Counted from the first letter of the stretch, positions 22,347 to 35,344 are shown. The stretch is DNA of 64,000 nucleotides from Alisma plantago-aquatica (GCA_963693085.1 OY856409.1:505071303-505135302); one strand, 5' to 3'. Notes: a model not told the origin generated them from the sequence alone. A program made the numbers and translations.

Positions 22347-24528
22347 TATTGGGTTTTACGTGGTCAGAGTAGGCAGCGGAAATAAAAAATTTACTTGACC
22401 AGAAAACCCATAACCAACAGATCGCATCAATATCTATGTAATGGGGATGATGGTTTTAGCGAGTTATACCTGGTCTTGAGGCTTGCTCAGCGAGTATAAC
22501 TAGCAGCAAGTGCAGTCTTCAACCACCTATCTTCGACGAAATCTGTGCAACTCCTAGTATTGATCTAGACTGTGGTTGACTATCATCCTCCTCAACAGCA
22601 GAAGTCTCCTGCCTCTATAGATAGTCCACATAGACTACCAGTAACTCTAGTCATCTTGAATAATGGACTAGAAGGATTTTTCGCCTTATTTCAGTGTACT
22701 AGTCACTGACACACTCTCCCACAACCAATCACTTTTCTGTAGTTGTCTTTCCCTCGTTGTTCCTCCTTGGATGGATAGAACTTTCTTGGGCTCTCTCAGT
22801 TACCGCAACCAGAGAGGACAACAACTTTGCAGAGCAACTGATGTTATGAGTTGTGTGTCTGGAGAAGCCCCATGTACCCCTCTATTTATAGTAGAGGGCA
22901 GGGTCAGGGTTCCCAGATTGTGTGGGAGTAGAAGGATCTGAAACATTCCATGAACACTTTGCACTGTGGTAGGCAAACCGGTCATTTCATAACTGAACCA
23001 GTCATTTGGCAAGGTGAGTCGATCAGTTCACTAGTGAACTGGTCAGTTGGGAGTGTGAACCGGTCAGTTCTCCTAGTGAACTGGTCAGTTGGGAGTGTGA
23101 ACCGGTCATTTCATTTCCCAAACCTACCTACAATTGACTTTCGTTATTTGTTTCTCATTAATGCAAAGATAAATTCTTGTCCCAATCGAATAGAACAAGT
23201 GAAATGAAAATCTTTTCTCACAAACCGGGACAACTCACCACTACTCGTTTGGTCCAGTTGAACCGATCGATTCACCAGAGTGAACCAGTCATCTCACTGA
23301 CCATGAGCCGATCGGTTCACCCAGTGAACCAATCAGTTGGTGGTCCAGATTCTGCAGAACACAGTCAATTCAGTTCTCAATCAATGTGACACTCTAATCA
23401 ATTGGTTCAACACTTGAACTTGATGATTCTGAGTCAAGTCTATTGATTGAATGTTTGATTGAGTACCTAAACACTTTAGTAATCAATCCAAACATCATTC
23501 ATGGATAAACTCCTCTTCTAGGTTAATCCTTTGTGTGTGACCCTATAGGTTCCATTTCACGTTGGCAGTGAATGTCCATAACTAGCTTATGACATCACAA
23601 GCAAAGAGTGGTACCTAGTCGCACATCAGTGCTACCCAAGTGAAAAGGAAAGTTGGAGAATAACTTTCAATCCTACAGTTTGTGATTGGTGTTCTAGTGA
23701 ATGTATAATTTGTTTGTCTCTGATATCCTGAATGAACTCAAGGCATGGAGTTGTAATCCTTTCAATGTTCATTCATGTTTCTTGAACTAGAGCAGACTGT
23801 CTGAGATATGTGTGACATCAATATCATATATTGATTCCATGTACATGCGCATACCTTTCTCAACCTCACTTATCAAGTGGTCTGGACATCATACTCCCTT
23901 AGGAGGGACAAATCACATATCTATCACTCACAATCTATGTCATTCGTCAAAACCACTGAATCATCACCATTATAACAACCCATGTTTTAGGACTACATTT
24001 GATGATGTCGAAGTGTACCCAATCACATTCGACGAGTGTAGTGATTTTAGGTCTAAGAATCACAATCACCACCATCACTATGAGAGATGATTCTGACTAC
24101 CATGTCATGGTTCCATGTGTTACTCTCATTGTGGGTCTGTTCGATACATTGTTCTCCAACATGTGTCTGTGTGCTTGGTTTGATATCATATATCATGACA
24201 AATGAGACACTGTCATCAACCAACACACACTCTAGTCTTGATGTGTCATTGTTGTCTATCAACCTTCCATAATGACAACCAACCAGGGACATAACAAGAA
24301 TGTACATACTCTTAGCATCTGTATGATCTAATTGTTTAGGTCCTCAATCCGAAGACATACATCATTGAGTATTGTCATTCTTTAGACATTCATTCTACTT
24401 CATCATATATCTCATAATTGATTGAGCTAGAATAAATTGGAAGCTTGCCTTTAATATTTATCAAATCAATTAGAACATATTCCAATCCAATCACCATAAG
24501 ATTGGCTCTTTGGTCATACATACCAACA
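22347..24528 (-). repeat. Copia B 5' LTR
   Basis: A full 2.18 kb partner of 15296-17410, slightly longer because an extra block of the paired accggtcagtt motif is present at 23040-23110. It contains an intact TATA box, and its right end on the plus strand is cataccaaca. The boundaries are set by TG...CA, the adjacent PBS and the flanking agttg. Confidence 0.9.
22883..22890 (-). promoter_or_regulatory. TATA box of copia B 5' LTR
   Basis: On the minus strand this reads TATAAATA inside ctctactataaatagaggg-like text, the same as at 61868 in element C. In the 3' LTR copy (about 15828) the A/T core has mutated to TAAAAATA. The U3/R boundary should lie about 30 bp further along the minus strand. 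Confidence 0.75.
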
Positions 24529-26793
24529 AGTTGAGCTTTTCTGGAGCCAGTCCCCTCCTCCTCCAGTCGCCTCGGTTCAATAACACCTACCGGTAAGTTC
24601 TCTAGACCATCACATTTCTTTCTATGCTCATGGTTTTGTGAATTTCCATAGGTTTGGGATTTGCCCAAATCCTCCACAAGCTACTGCTCCTAGGTGGCCT
24701 GCCATGGCACAGCCATGTGAGAGGGATGGATTCCCCCGTGTGAAAACTCCATTCCCCCCATCTCTTCTTTCTAGTTTTCTCACGTGAGGGTGATTCGGTC
24801 CTTTGGTTTTGTTTCTTCTTTGCCTTGGATGTGGTCCAGTTGGCATTGACCAATGACTTGGCTACCCATGATTGGGCCAAGTCATTGGGTCGACTCCTCT
24901 CCCTCTCTCTTCTTCTCTTGCAAGGTATTTGCTTATGTGGCATTTTCTGATTGATCTATTTTGTAAAACTCATATCTTTGATCTGCTCGTCCAAAAATAA
25001 AAAAAAAAATTGGAACCGAAAAAATGTGATATTTATGATAAAAATACTTTCAAGGTTTGGTTTTGAGTTTTTTTGAATGACATTTTCTAGAAAATTATTT
25101 TAATACATAAAAATAATCAAAAATACATTTTAATCATCATAACTCCAAAATTGACAAAAATGTATGTTTTCTTAATTAGTAGAACCTAATAAGATCAATG
25201 GTGATGTTTTTAAAGGCTAAATTGAAGTTTTATGCAAAAATTCCTAAATAGGGGTTTTCTTTACATTAATACATATGAAAAAACCTAATAGAAGATTATA
25301 TATTGAAAATAAGAAAAGTGGATCTTGGACTCAATTAAAGTGTTGAAAGTAAGTAATAGAATTCGATAAGAGAGGTATGTGCATCCTTACACCTTAAGTT
25401 GGGAATATTTGCAACCCTAACCTAATTTCCCTAACAAGGCACTTAACGAACCCTAACCTCTCTTTTGATATGTCTTTTGTTATATTTGCCTCAAAATCAG
25501 TATTGATAATCTATTTCTTGGATCTTGTACCCCACTACCATGTTTCTATTATTTGATGTTTACACTTGTCACAGTTCTTTTAGCATGTTGATTTTATAAG
25601 ACTATTTAACTAGAGTAGTGGTACTTTTATACCACCACCCATAGATAGGGCATGTGTAAATTTGCACAGGCGAATGTGTTACTCTCCTCAATATAAAATA
25701 TTTTATAGGTGATTGGAATGTGTTACTCTCCCTCACCTATTTGGTTGATGTCCAGTAGGTGTCTCAACCCTAATTAGTTAAGGTAGTCAATATTAATCAT
25801 GCATACATACCTTTTAATATTTTTCATGTTATGGCAAGCATCTATTTGATTATGCCTCATTATTTTGACCATCTTCATCTTATGATGAAATATTAGCCTT
25901 ACTTTCCATGTTATTTCTTTATCTTTTATCCTTGTTCATTAATTTTTGACACACACTTTGTTCCTTTCTTTTGTTGGGTGACTTCCCAACCGCCCAGGTA
26001 AAGCACAAGGAGTTGAACAAGATCAAGGAGGACATAGCTTTTGGCATGGACCTAGATCTTGGAGATGTTGCTTTGGAGACAAGACTTGAAGTAGTTTAGA
26101 CTTCCCTCTATCTTAGATCCTTTGAGTATCTTACATGTAAATCCTTAATGGGCAATATGATAGAATTTTGTAACATTTTTTAAAATTCATTATAGTCATG
26201 ATTTTTATTTCAATGCTATACATTTTGGTCTTTTGTATATCATTATAAAAAGATTTCAAAATTTTGAACCTGTCCAACATACCTTTTGAGTATGTTGGGG
26301 ATGGATGTTTTATTCTTCAAATTTTTTAGTAATGGGGTGATTTCACTCCTTTACGGTCTTAGTGGCTACTCCCAACCCAAGCAATGAGTTTAGACACTCA
26401 TTTTCATGAATAGCATTGTAGATTTACAAAAGTCGAGATACATCAAGATAGATGAAGATGATGGATGAACAACGTGAGAGGGGTGATAGATTTAAAGGAA
26501 GAAGGCAATGCACCAGCAGTACTCCTTCATATCTGGGTCTGGCTTTAGCATAGAGGATGGAAACACCTTCTCTCAAAGAAGAGGGCAATGATGATCTTCT
26601 CTCTATATAGGGCCTTCATATTCAGAGGTAGAAGCGTGATGGCGGCGGATGAAGGTGACTCTCGAATGCAGAATCACTTCATTGTCTCTTGATATGGTGA
26701 CCCCCGTGCATGGACGAGGTCGATGCCTATTTATAGGTGATGGCCACATACTTAAAGGTTGTGGTTGTCGCTACATTAAACATGTTTTGGTCA
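24529..26793. other. Unassigned DNA between copia B and CACTA copy 2
   Basis: This likely continues the unit left of copia B. Content includes a Pro/Arg-rich GC patch around 24530-24950 with no convincing gene, AT-rich sequence to 26000, a short open stretch at 26001-26099 (frame reading KHKELNKIKEDIAFGMDL and ending in TAG) preceded by an acceptor-like cccag, and a minus-strand TATA box tataaata at 26728-26735. The short stretch has the look of a coding exon, but I cannot name it. The sequence right before 26794 resumes after the CACTA element at 41157. Confidence 0.35.
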
Positions 26794-27400
26794 CACTACA
26801 GAAATGACGTATAACGTCACATTTAGAAGCATCAGTTGTTTTCCAATAACTGACGCCTAAATCCTAAAACGTCGGCTAAAAATACAAACTGTCGTCTATA
26901 TGTGAAGACCGACCAATTTTCATAAGACATGGGTATCACTTTCTATTTAGCGTCAGTTGCAGAATAAGAAACCAACAACTAAAATCACCCGCCAAATACA
27001 ATTTTTCCAGTGCAAAAAAATTACCACCAAAATTTCACATACGGTGCCGGTTGTTGACCAAGTAACTGACGACTAAAGATTTTTCGCGAGACAGAAATTG
27101 GCCCCTTTTTGTCATTGGTTTTCTTGCAATAACTGACTTAGATGTGTGTTTGCGCACTGTCCCTGCAAAAATTTTTGCCCTTAAAATTTCCCAATTGGCG
27201 TCAGTTTTATATGGAAACCGACGACTATGGTCGTAATTCAAGAACATTGTTTTTGTCGGCATATGTTGATAGGCGTCGGTTGTCTAGTTGAAACTGACAA
27301 CTATGATTGAACATAGGTGTCATTTTTGTTGTGGTGACTGACGCCTAATGGTCTTAAGCGTTATTTTTTTATAATAACTGACATCTATAGTTAACTTAAT
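26794..27400 (+). repeat. CACTA copy 2, left terminus and subterminal repeats
   Basis: After the CACTACAGAAAT terminus, motifs of the type gcgtcggtt and aactgacgcc or aaccgacgac occur about fifteen times in alternating orientation. The order and text match copy 3 at 48446-48920. These are the expected transposase-binding subterminal repeats. The first 30 bases include the near-palindrome tgacgtataacgtca. Confidence 0.85.
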
Positions 27401-28355
27401 AGCACCCACGCGAACCAGACTCTTCTCCTTTCGTTGTTTCATTCATTCCCAATTTCAAGTTTAGGGTCTGGAGATTCCTCTATACTGATGCTGCTCTTCT
27501 CCACTACTGCTCTTCTCCATCGTTGGTCCTCCTCTCCACCGCTACTGCTCTTCTTCCGGACTGCTTCCCCTACTGCTCGTCGCCGCTGCTACCGCTATCG
27601 TTGCCGCTTCCATGACAGGTACTCTTCTCCATGCCGGCCTACTCCTCTTCTTCCTCCACTGTTCAACATGCCCAAGTCACAGTCCCAGCTCCAACTCTAT
27701 GACGAGTCCGTCTATGCCCTCAACACCTGAGCAGGTGTCCCACCACCCACCGGTATCTACTTTGCACGTGACCGATTAGGCTAGAGGGGTGGAAATGGTA
27801 TTGTGAAATCACAGGTTGGATGGATGAAAATGAAGGTTGGTAGCATGGTCGTGTTGAGTTGCATGACCGTGGTGGCTGATTTTATTAAAACTTCCAGATT
27901 GACCCCTAATTAATACATTATAACAGAATTGAATCGTGCATTTGTGTTGTTGCAGGTGTTGTTGACTTGTTGTTGATTTGTATATATTTATTCTTCAGCC
28001 TTCAAGTGAGGTATAATATTCTCACTCTCCCAATGTGCCATTAGGCTTCATTTTGATTCAAATCTTTGATGTATGGAATCATGGTTTATTTACTGTTTAA
28101 TTATGAATCCATATTGTATGATGTAGAATGATGATGATAATGCATGCACTAGTTTGAAATTTTAAAATCAATTATAAGTGATAGGATACCTACATTTTAT
28201 GTTTAATGATTATCTTGTTGACAACATATGCATGTATATTTTAGATGTTGAAATCAATTATTCTATTGTAAATCAACCTAGGATATGAATGATGAAACTA
28301 GGATTGTTGGTATAGGAATGACAACATATGTATTTGTTGGCCTAGAAACCCATCC
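27401..28355 (+). other. CACTA copy 2, 5' leader region
   Basis: 27430-27620 is a GC-rich, Cys/Ser/Pro-coding low-complexity patch (cttctcc, gctgct and ccgct units) that corresponds in place to the GC-rich exon-like block of copy 3 (48950-49362). The rest, to 28355, is AT-rich. An open frame of 98 codons (27434-27730) can be drawn, but it looks like a by-product of the repeats. It is most likely the untranslated leader of tnp2. Confidence 0.45.
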
Positions 28356-28382
28356 AAGATTTACTCATTAGGAGTAAATCTT
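28356..28382. repeat. Perfect 11-bp inverted repeat
   Basis: The arms aagatttactc and gagtaaatctt are exact complements with a 5-base loop (attag). It lies 25 bp before the large foldback. Confidence 0.85.
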
Positions 28383-28407
28383 TGGTAGTCCCTGGTTTGA
28401 GACTATT

Positions 28408-28597
28408 CTTGAACACTTAATCTCACTTAGGATGTAAGTGTATAATGTGTATAGGGTTTTCAAGAAAATTTTGGTAGCATTTCCCTGTTTGTTCTCTAAG
28501 TACATATGTACTTGGAGAACATCGAGGAAATGCTGCCAAAATATTCTTGAAAACCCAATACACATTATACACTTACTTGTGAGATTAGGTGTTCAAG
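28408..28597. repeat. 190-bp near-perfect foldback (MITE-like or hairpin RNA locus)
   Basis: The left arm starts cttgaacacttaatctcac and the right arm ends gtgagattaggtgttcaag. The complement continues through gtgtataatgtgtat, gggttttcaagaa and attttgg with agcatttcc, to the centre gtacatatgtac, itself a perfect palindrome. I count only about ten mismatches and one 5-base bulge over arms of about 95 bases. There is no room for a gene. It lies between the leader and tnp2 of CACTA copy 2. Confidence 0.9.
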
Positions 28598-28629
28598 AGT
28601 GGGATAGTTGGTACACATTTATTATATAT

Positions 28630-28712
28630 AAGACCTTAAACCCTAAAATTTTAACCATAAACCTTAATCTTTTAACCCTAGACCCTAATCTTTTAACCCT
28701 AAACCCTAATAT
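28630..28712 (+). repeat. Telomere-like (CCCTAAA-type) repeats upstream of tnp2
   Basis: Several units such as ttaaaccctaaaa, taaccctagaccctaatc and accctaaaccctaat stand in a row, ending 27 bp before the tnp2 start codon. AAACCCTAA matches the plant telo-box promoter motif. Whether it is a regulatory site or a patch of interstitial telomere-type DNA cannot be decided from the sequence. Confidence 0.75.
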
Positions 28713-28738
28713 ATACTTATTTTGTCTTTGATCATAGA

Positions 28739-31700
28739 ATGGATACATCATGGATATCCATTCCAAATCGCTACACCCCAGAGTTTATTTCTGGTCTTGA
28801 TTAATTTATTAGATTTGTTGAGGAACATAGGAAACAACCTGGAGATAGGTTCTACTGTCCATGTAGGCATTGCAGTAACAACTTGAAAGTCAGCATTTGT
28901 GATGAAATCAAAAGTCATGTCATGTGCAATGGGATTGTACAAGGCTATACAGAATGGCAATGGCATGGAGAGATTTCAAACCTAAAATCAGTTGATGTCG
29001 ATAGAAGTGCTTGTGTAGAAGAAGAAATTGCCTCCGATGATGTAGATGTGAACGAACCAGTTCCAGTAGACATCATTGATGTGATGCTGGATAGTTGTGG
29101 GGTAGAGCACACCAATCCACCTCCCATGTTTAGAAACATTGTGCATGATGTTGAGATACCGTTATACACCGGTTGTACTAAGTTTACGAAGCTTAGCGCT
29201 GTGTTGAGATTGTATAAGCTGAAAGCTAACAATAGATGGAGCGACAAAAGCTTCATGTCATTGTTGTCTTTGTTGCAAGAAATTATTCCTGAAGGAAATG
29301 AGCTATCAATCGCAGCATACCAGTTAAAGAAATTGTTGTGCCCAATGGGAATGGAGGCCAAGAAGATACACGCATGCCCGAATGATTGTGTATTATTTCA
29401 AAAGGACTGTGGATTTGAAAGATTGTCCAAAATGTGGTGCGTCAAGGTATAAATTGACAACTTTGGGCAGTCCAAAACTGGTTCTCCTGCCAAGGTGATG
29501 TGGTATCTACCTATAATATCACGATTTCAACACTTTTTTTACCAATCCAATAGATTGCCAATCCGATAGATGCAAACAATTTGAGGTGGCATGCAGATGT
29601 TAAGAAAAACAATGATGGGATCCTACGACATGCGTCTGATTCCCCACAGTGGAACAAGATTGATTTATTGTATCCTAAATTTGGTGAAGAAGTCAGGAAT
29701 CTAAGACTTGGGCTTTGTAAAGATGGGATGAATCCGTACGAGACATTGAGCAGCCAACATAGCACTTGGCCAGTTATGCTTGTTATATACAATCTTCCTC
29801 CCTAGTTGTGTATGAGAAACAAGTACGTTATGATGTTGTTATTGATATCGGGCCCTAAACAACCTGGAAATGATATCGATGTTTATCTTGAATCTCTGAT
29901 TGATGACTTAAAGAAATTCTGGGGTGAAGGTGTGATGACCTATGATGCTTCACAAAGAGAGACATTTTGTTTGCATGCTATGTTGTTTTGCACTGTTAAT
30001 GACTTTCCATCATATGGGAAATTGTTTGGATATAGTGTCAAAGGATCTAAAGCGTGTCTTATATGTGAAGAGAACATTGATTCAATACGACTAAAACATG
30101 GTGGCAAGATTGTATATCTTGGTCATCAAAAGTTTCTTCCAAAATTCCATCTGTATCGTAGGTTGTGCAAAGCATTCAATGGACGGAATGAGGAACGGAG
30201 TGCACCTAAACCTATACCAGGGGAGGTTATTTATGAAAGAGTAAAATACTTTGCCAATGAATTTGGTAAGAGATCACAATGTACCATGGCCACACAGAGT
30301 GACAAATCTTTATTCAAGAAGAAGTCAATATTTTGGGATCTTCCTTATTGGAGTTCTTTGGCAGTCGGGCATTGTATCAATGCCATGCATGTTGAGAAAA
30401 ATGTCTATGATAGCATCATTGGTACTCTGTGGAATATACCAGGTAAGACTAAAGATGAGATAAAATCTAGAATGGACCTACATGAAATGGGAATAAGGAC
30501 AAAATTAACAGAAGTAGTTAGTAGAGATAGGAGAACATACGTACCTCCCGCTTGTTACACATTATCTAGAAAGGAGAAGTAAGCTTTTTTTGAATGCTTG
30601 GTAAATGTTAAGGTTCCACAAGGTTACTCATCCAACATTCGTAGATTGGTACCAATGAAAGATCTGAAGTTGATAGGTCTTAAATCTCATGATTGTCAAA
30701 CTCTAATGCAACAAATATTGCATGTGGCAATTCAATCTATATTGTTGAAGCATGTAAGGTTTGCAATCACCAGACATTATTTCTTTTTCAACAGTCTATG
30801 CAAAGTTATTGACCCTGATACTCTTGATAAATTGCAAAGAGAAGTGGCTGTTACCCTATGTCAGCTTGAGATGTATTTTCCTCCTTCATTCTTTGATATC
30901 ACAGTACATCTTTTTGTCTACTTGACTAGGGAAGTGAAAATGTTGGGACCAGTTTTCTTGCATTGGATGTATTACTTTGAACGATACATGAGCATTTTTA
31001 AAGGTGGTGTTCAAAACTGTTATCAGCCTGAAGGGAGTATTATTTAGGGTTATGTGGTGAGAGAGGTAATGGATTTTTGCAATGACTTTCTAAGTGGTAA
31101 GGACGCTCTTGTTAATGACAAGAATATTGAGGAGTATTATGGCAAAGGAATTTTGGGATCACAGATGAAAGTAATCAGCCGTGAACAGTTAGAACAAGGT
31201 CACTTGTATATTTTACACAACATTGACAAAGTGAGTGTTTATATCGAGGAACATACCAATTTCATCAAGAGACAATATCCTCAAGCCAATTCAAAGTGGC
31301 TTGCTAGAGCGCATAACAAGATATTTATTAAGTAGATTGAAGATAAAGTCTTATATCAACTATCTCAAACACCAAATAGTATTACTGAAACTATCAAGTG
31401 CCTCCCCTTTAAACCAAAATTGAATGTTATGTCTTATGCAGGGTTTGACATAAATGGATTCTCATATTACACAAAGCGTCAAGATGATAAGAGTATCGTC
31501 CAAATTAGTGGGGTCACCCTTCAAGCATCTTCATTGTTTTTTGTAAGTGCAAAGGATAAGAGTCAACGTGAAGCTAAAATGTCATATTATAGTATCATTG
31601 AAAACATATGGGAGTTTGACTGCGTAGATTTAAGAATTCCGCTCTTTAAATGTAATTGGGTTGATAACACAAAAGGAGTTATAGTGGATGAATTGAGTTT

Positions 31701-32001
31701 CACATTAGTGAACTTTGAAAAGATTGGCGAGAAGAGTGAACCATTCATATTGACATCACAGGAGAAACAAGTATTTTATATCGATGATCCTACAAATGAT
31801 AAATGGTCGGTTGTTCTTCATGGTAAAAGACAGTTCATTGAAGATCCTATAGATGAAGAAGAGTACTATGATAAGTATGATGACTCCAGTCCATTCTCAG
31901 TTGGGTTGCCAACACCACCAAATATTGAAGCTAATGATGACTTGTATGTGTGCGGAGATCACAATGAAGGATTGTTAATTGATAAAAGATCGCAATATTA
32001 G
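28739..32001 (+). pseudogene. tnp2: tnp2 CACTA transposase, nearly full length, copy 2
   Basis: The frame starts MDTSWISIPNRYTPEF with an in-frame TAA at 28802, then FYCPCRHC with a following His, the Transposase_assoc zinc-binding start. Next come PLYTGCTKFTKLSAVLRLYKLK and IHACPNDC (29160-29390), KVMWYLPIISRFQHFF, then NNLRWHADVKKNNDGILRH, GPKQPGNDIDVYL and KSIFWDLPYWSSLA, as in Transposase_21. DUF4218-like (30600-31060) and DUF4216-like (31430-31900) parts follow, ending GLLIDKRSQY. Other breaks are a frame change near 29425, one near 29550, TAG at 29803, TAA at 30580, TAG at 31045 and TAG at 31333. It is the reference for reading copy 1, whose breaks differ. The domain order is complete, so family assignment is certain. 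Confidence 0.95.
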
Positions 32002-35000
32002 AGGCATGCATGTTTATATTTTTATATGTTTTATTTTTTTGAATGTGAACTTTACAATGTTTTATTATCTTCTAGTTATGTCAAATGCTAAATGTTTGAT
32101 TTTTTAATGACACTTTCATATGGATAAGCATGAGCATGATGACCGTGATGATGATTACCGTGAGGGTGAGGATCTCAATGCGCCTCCTCATAATGTAAGT
32201 TTTAAAAATATATCCTATATTTTATCCATATGTCCATTTATAGTTATATCTTGTAAGTGTGTTTATTTTGTCAAATTTAGGTTGATGATGTACCCCCTGA
32301 AGAACTTGGGGCACTTGATGAGCAGAAAAAAAAATTGAAAAAGTGAGGGGCATCACTATGATGAACAAGTTACTACAACAAAGGGGCAATGGACCCAAAC
32401 TAATTGTACATTTTGATTATGCAGGAAATCCAGTTGGAGCGAACCGCAACTCGTTTATTTCATATCTTGGGGTTCTTACTCATAGCCATTGTCGTCCTAA
32501 TGTAGAATCTTGGCATAAAGTTACTAAGGGGAAGAAAGACTTAGTATGGAAGGAACTATGTGTGAGTTATTATTATTTGCAATTCTATTTTGTAGATTAC
32601 TAATTTTTAGGATACTAGTTAATAGCAATTCTATTTTGCAGAGTATATTTGAACTGGATGAAAAGCTGCATCGTAAATGCATGATGCAACACTGTGGGAG
32701 GGTCCTAAGGAACTATAGGAAAAATCTCACCTGGGATTACATACGAGATGTTGATAAGAGGAAGAAGCCAACCACTAAGCAATGGAACTACCTGGACCCC
32801 AATGACACAGAGGAGTTTGTTACCAAAAAAACTGATGAATTCAAGGTATTAAGTGCCACTCCCAATTTAATTAATATTCATTCTTATGTATTCACCTATT
32901 CAAGATTAACCTTTAGCGTTACTAACCAAATCAATGTGTTTACTAACAAGGCTATCAGTGATTCTCAAAGAGCAAGGCATGCACTAAATGTGCATGATCA
33001 CACGATGGGTCCAAAAGGCTATGCAGGCGTTCACCAAAGACTACAGGTTGAGTCTACTGCTCAATCTGCTACTACTTAAGAGACTGCAGAGTCCTCTACT
33101 ATTGGTCGCACACCTCATCCTCACCATGATATGTGGATAGATGGGAGGCAAAATAAGAAAGGAGATAAAACCAAGCCCGCAACTACTGAGGCGGCTGAAA
33201 AAATGGTAAAATTCATCTCTTAGAGAAATCGATATTGATTATTGTTATGTTTACTTACCAATTTCTATTGATGGTGATTAACGGGAGCTTCACAAGTAGA
33301 GGAAGGAAGGCAAGTTCATCCCTGAGGACACAATGGATGAATTAATAGTTGCTCTTGGTAACCCAGAGCATCTTGGACGTGTTAGGGGTGTAGGTGCTGG
33401 TGTGGGCATAAAAACATTCTTTAGGCCATCACAACGCAAACCTGTCCCAAAAGCGGGATTATCAAATGTTGAGGTAACCTATTCTTTTTTTAGAATGTTA
33501 TTGCAAAAGGGAATTCAATAATCAAAAGCTAGCATTTCTTTTGTCGATGTATAGGTAGATGAGTTAATTAATAAGAGAATCCAAGAAGCAATGGTGAAGT
33601 GGCAGGCATCTCAGACTGCCACTCAGACAGTACCTATGGCGTGCCACTCTTCTCCTACTGCAGATGAGATGACCCACCACGGAAAATGAGATTAACTAAT
33701 GCGGAAACAAATTATTAGCAGCGGAATAATGAAAAATCACTAAATTTTAAAACTTTTTGGAAAAAGAACTTTAAACCATAACTCCTTTATAAGAAAACAA
33801 GGTAAACTGTTTACATCATAGCTTGACATTACATCTTTTTGATTACATACATCCATTGCCTTATTATCTGAAGAAGGCAAGATACAAAATCTCGAGGCAC
33901 TAAGCCAAAACCCTCACACCTACTGACTCCTAGGACCTGAGAGTACAGAGACGACATAAGACATATTATCTACGAGATTCGACAGTTAGTATCTCCACCT
34001 GAGATTCACAGCTGCCCCTGGTGTTGCTGCTACTGATACTGCCCACCCTCATATTGGTTCCTCCGTCCTCGACGTCCACCTAAAAAGTCGAAACCCACGG
34101 GGGTGAGACAATTTGAATGATTGTCCCAATGAGAGTTATAACTCTCTGCCGGAAGCTTTGTTATAGCAATAAAGGATTAACATAAGAAATATACTCTTTA
34201 AGACATTCAACTACAGATTTGGTATTAAGTAAGACAACATTTACTTAAGCAATTATTTCAATAAGGAAAATGAAGAACATGTATACTAATCACATGGCTA
34301 GAATATTATAAACAATGTAACATGAATCATTGTTTCTCGTAGTTCAACCTAAGCAGTTATGCTACACCGCTGATTATGATTTTCAATCATTATTATGCCC
34401 TGCAGAGATGAGGTATACCGCTCATACTCCAACCGACCATTATAAAATCGCATCGGTATCATACATAGGTCATCAAAAGAGCCGGATTCTTATGACCTCA
34501 TCTTCCTCAGTTAGTGTGAGGATCAACATGCAGGACATCTCGTGTCTCTGCTATAATAGCTTCCCAGGGTATTCTGGAAACTTCTCTATTTAGAGTCACA
34601 GTGGCATTCTGTACTCTCTTCGCCATCGAGGGATTTCTTATTTATCGCTCATCGATGCGGCGTTAAAGATTCCCTCGGGAGATTAGTGAAACATCACCCC
34701 GGCATAAACACATAATGAAGGATTGATGGATTAAAGTACATCCTACATCAATTCCTACATTAGGACGTAAGGATATTCGTGTCCATAAACCCCCACATGC
34801 TCAAAACTATGTGTTCTAGGAATTCCCTTAGGAAAACCTATTTCACCATCATTTGGCTTCTGACAATGATGGATCTATGATCAGGGCTCTACATGATATG
34901 ATTATACTTGATTATTTAGGTACATTTTAGCATTCTTTTAGCATCAAGCATGTTCTCAATCATTAATCATTAAAACACTACTATAAAAGAAGAATACTAA

Positions 35001-35344
35001 ATGTATCAAGTTTAACTCACACCAGTTATCATATGGATATTAATTCTTAACCATCTCATCATATGATTCAGGAACATGGTTATTCAAATCCTCAGATTAT
35101 CATAACACTTGCTACCAAGTGACATATACGCATCAAGTCATCTAACAACATGACCATGATTGAAGCAAAGTATATACTTTTCACATATCATTACTCTAAA
35201 AGCTTATAATTGTTTTCAAGGAATATGACATCATAACTCTTACCTGGCTATGATCACCTCATAATTTCAACCTGCACGACTAATACAATTAAGGACATGC
35301 ATATATAACAGTCTTAGCACAATACCAAGACTTTTCAATTTCTT

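Larger units (their letters stand above)
15296..24528 (-). mobile_element. Copia element B, structurally complete LTR retrotransposon (9.2 kb)
   Basis: The two LTRs lie at 15296-17410 and 22347-24528 in the same orientation. The element reads on the minus strand: 5' LTR, PBS, leader, gag, decayed pol, PPT, 3' LTR. The outside flanks are agtcg on the left and agttg on the right, a 5-bp target duplication with one mismatch. LTR outer ends are tgttggg on the left and ccaaca on the right (plus strand), as TG...CA. The internal region is about 4.9 kb, with only about 2.7 kb between gag and the PPT, shorter than a full copia pol, so protease and integrase seem largely deleted. The LTRs differ visibly at many sites, so the insertion is not recent. 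Confidence 0.9.

Noticed and set aside
22950..23389. Frames with repeated NWSVGSVNRS-like text
   Set aside because: They come from the accggtcagtt palindrome cluster in the copia B 5' LTR.
13569..26280. One single gypsy LTR around copia B
   Set aside because: The start-like gttgtaacatacc at 13569 is suggestive, but no matching end, PBS or partner was found, so it is only noted as a possibility.
28883..29361. Minus-strand frame of 138 codons
   Set aside because: A shadow of the tnp2 coding strand, which has clear domain matches over the same bases.
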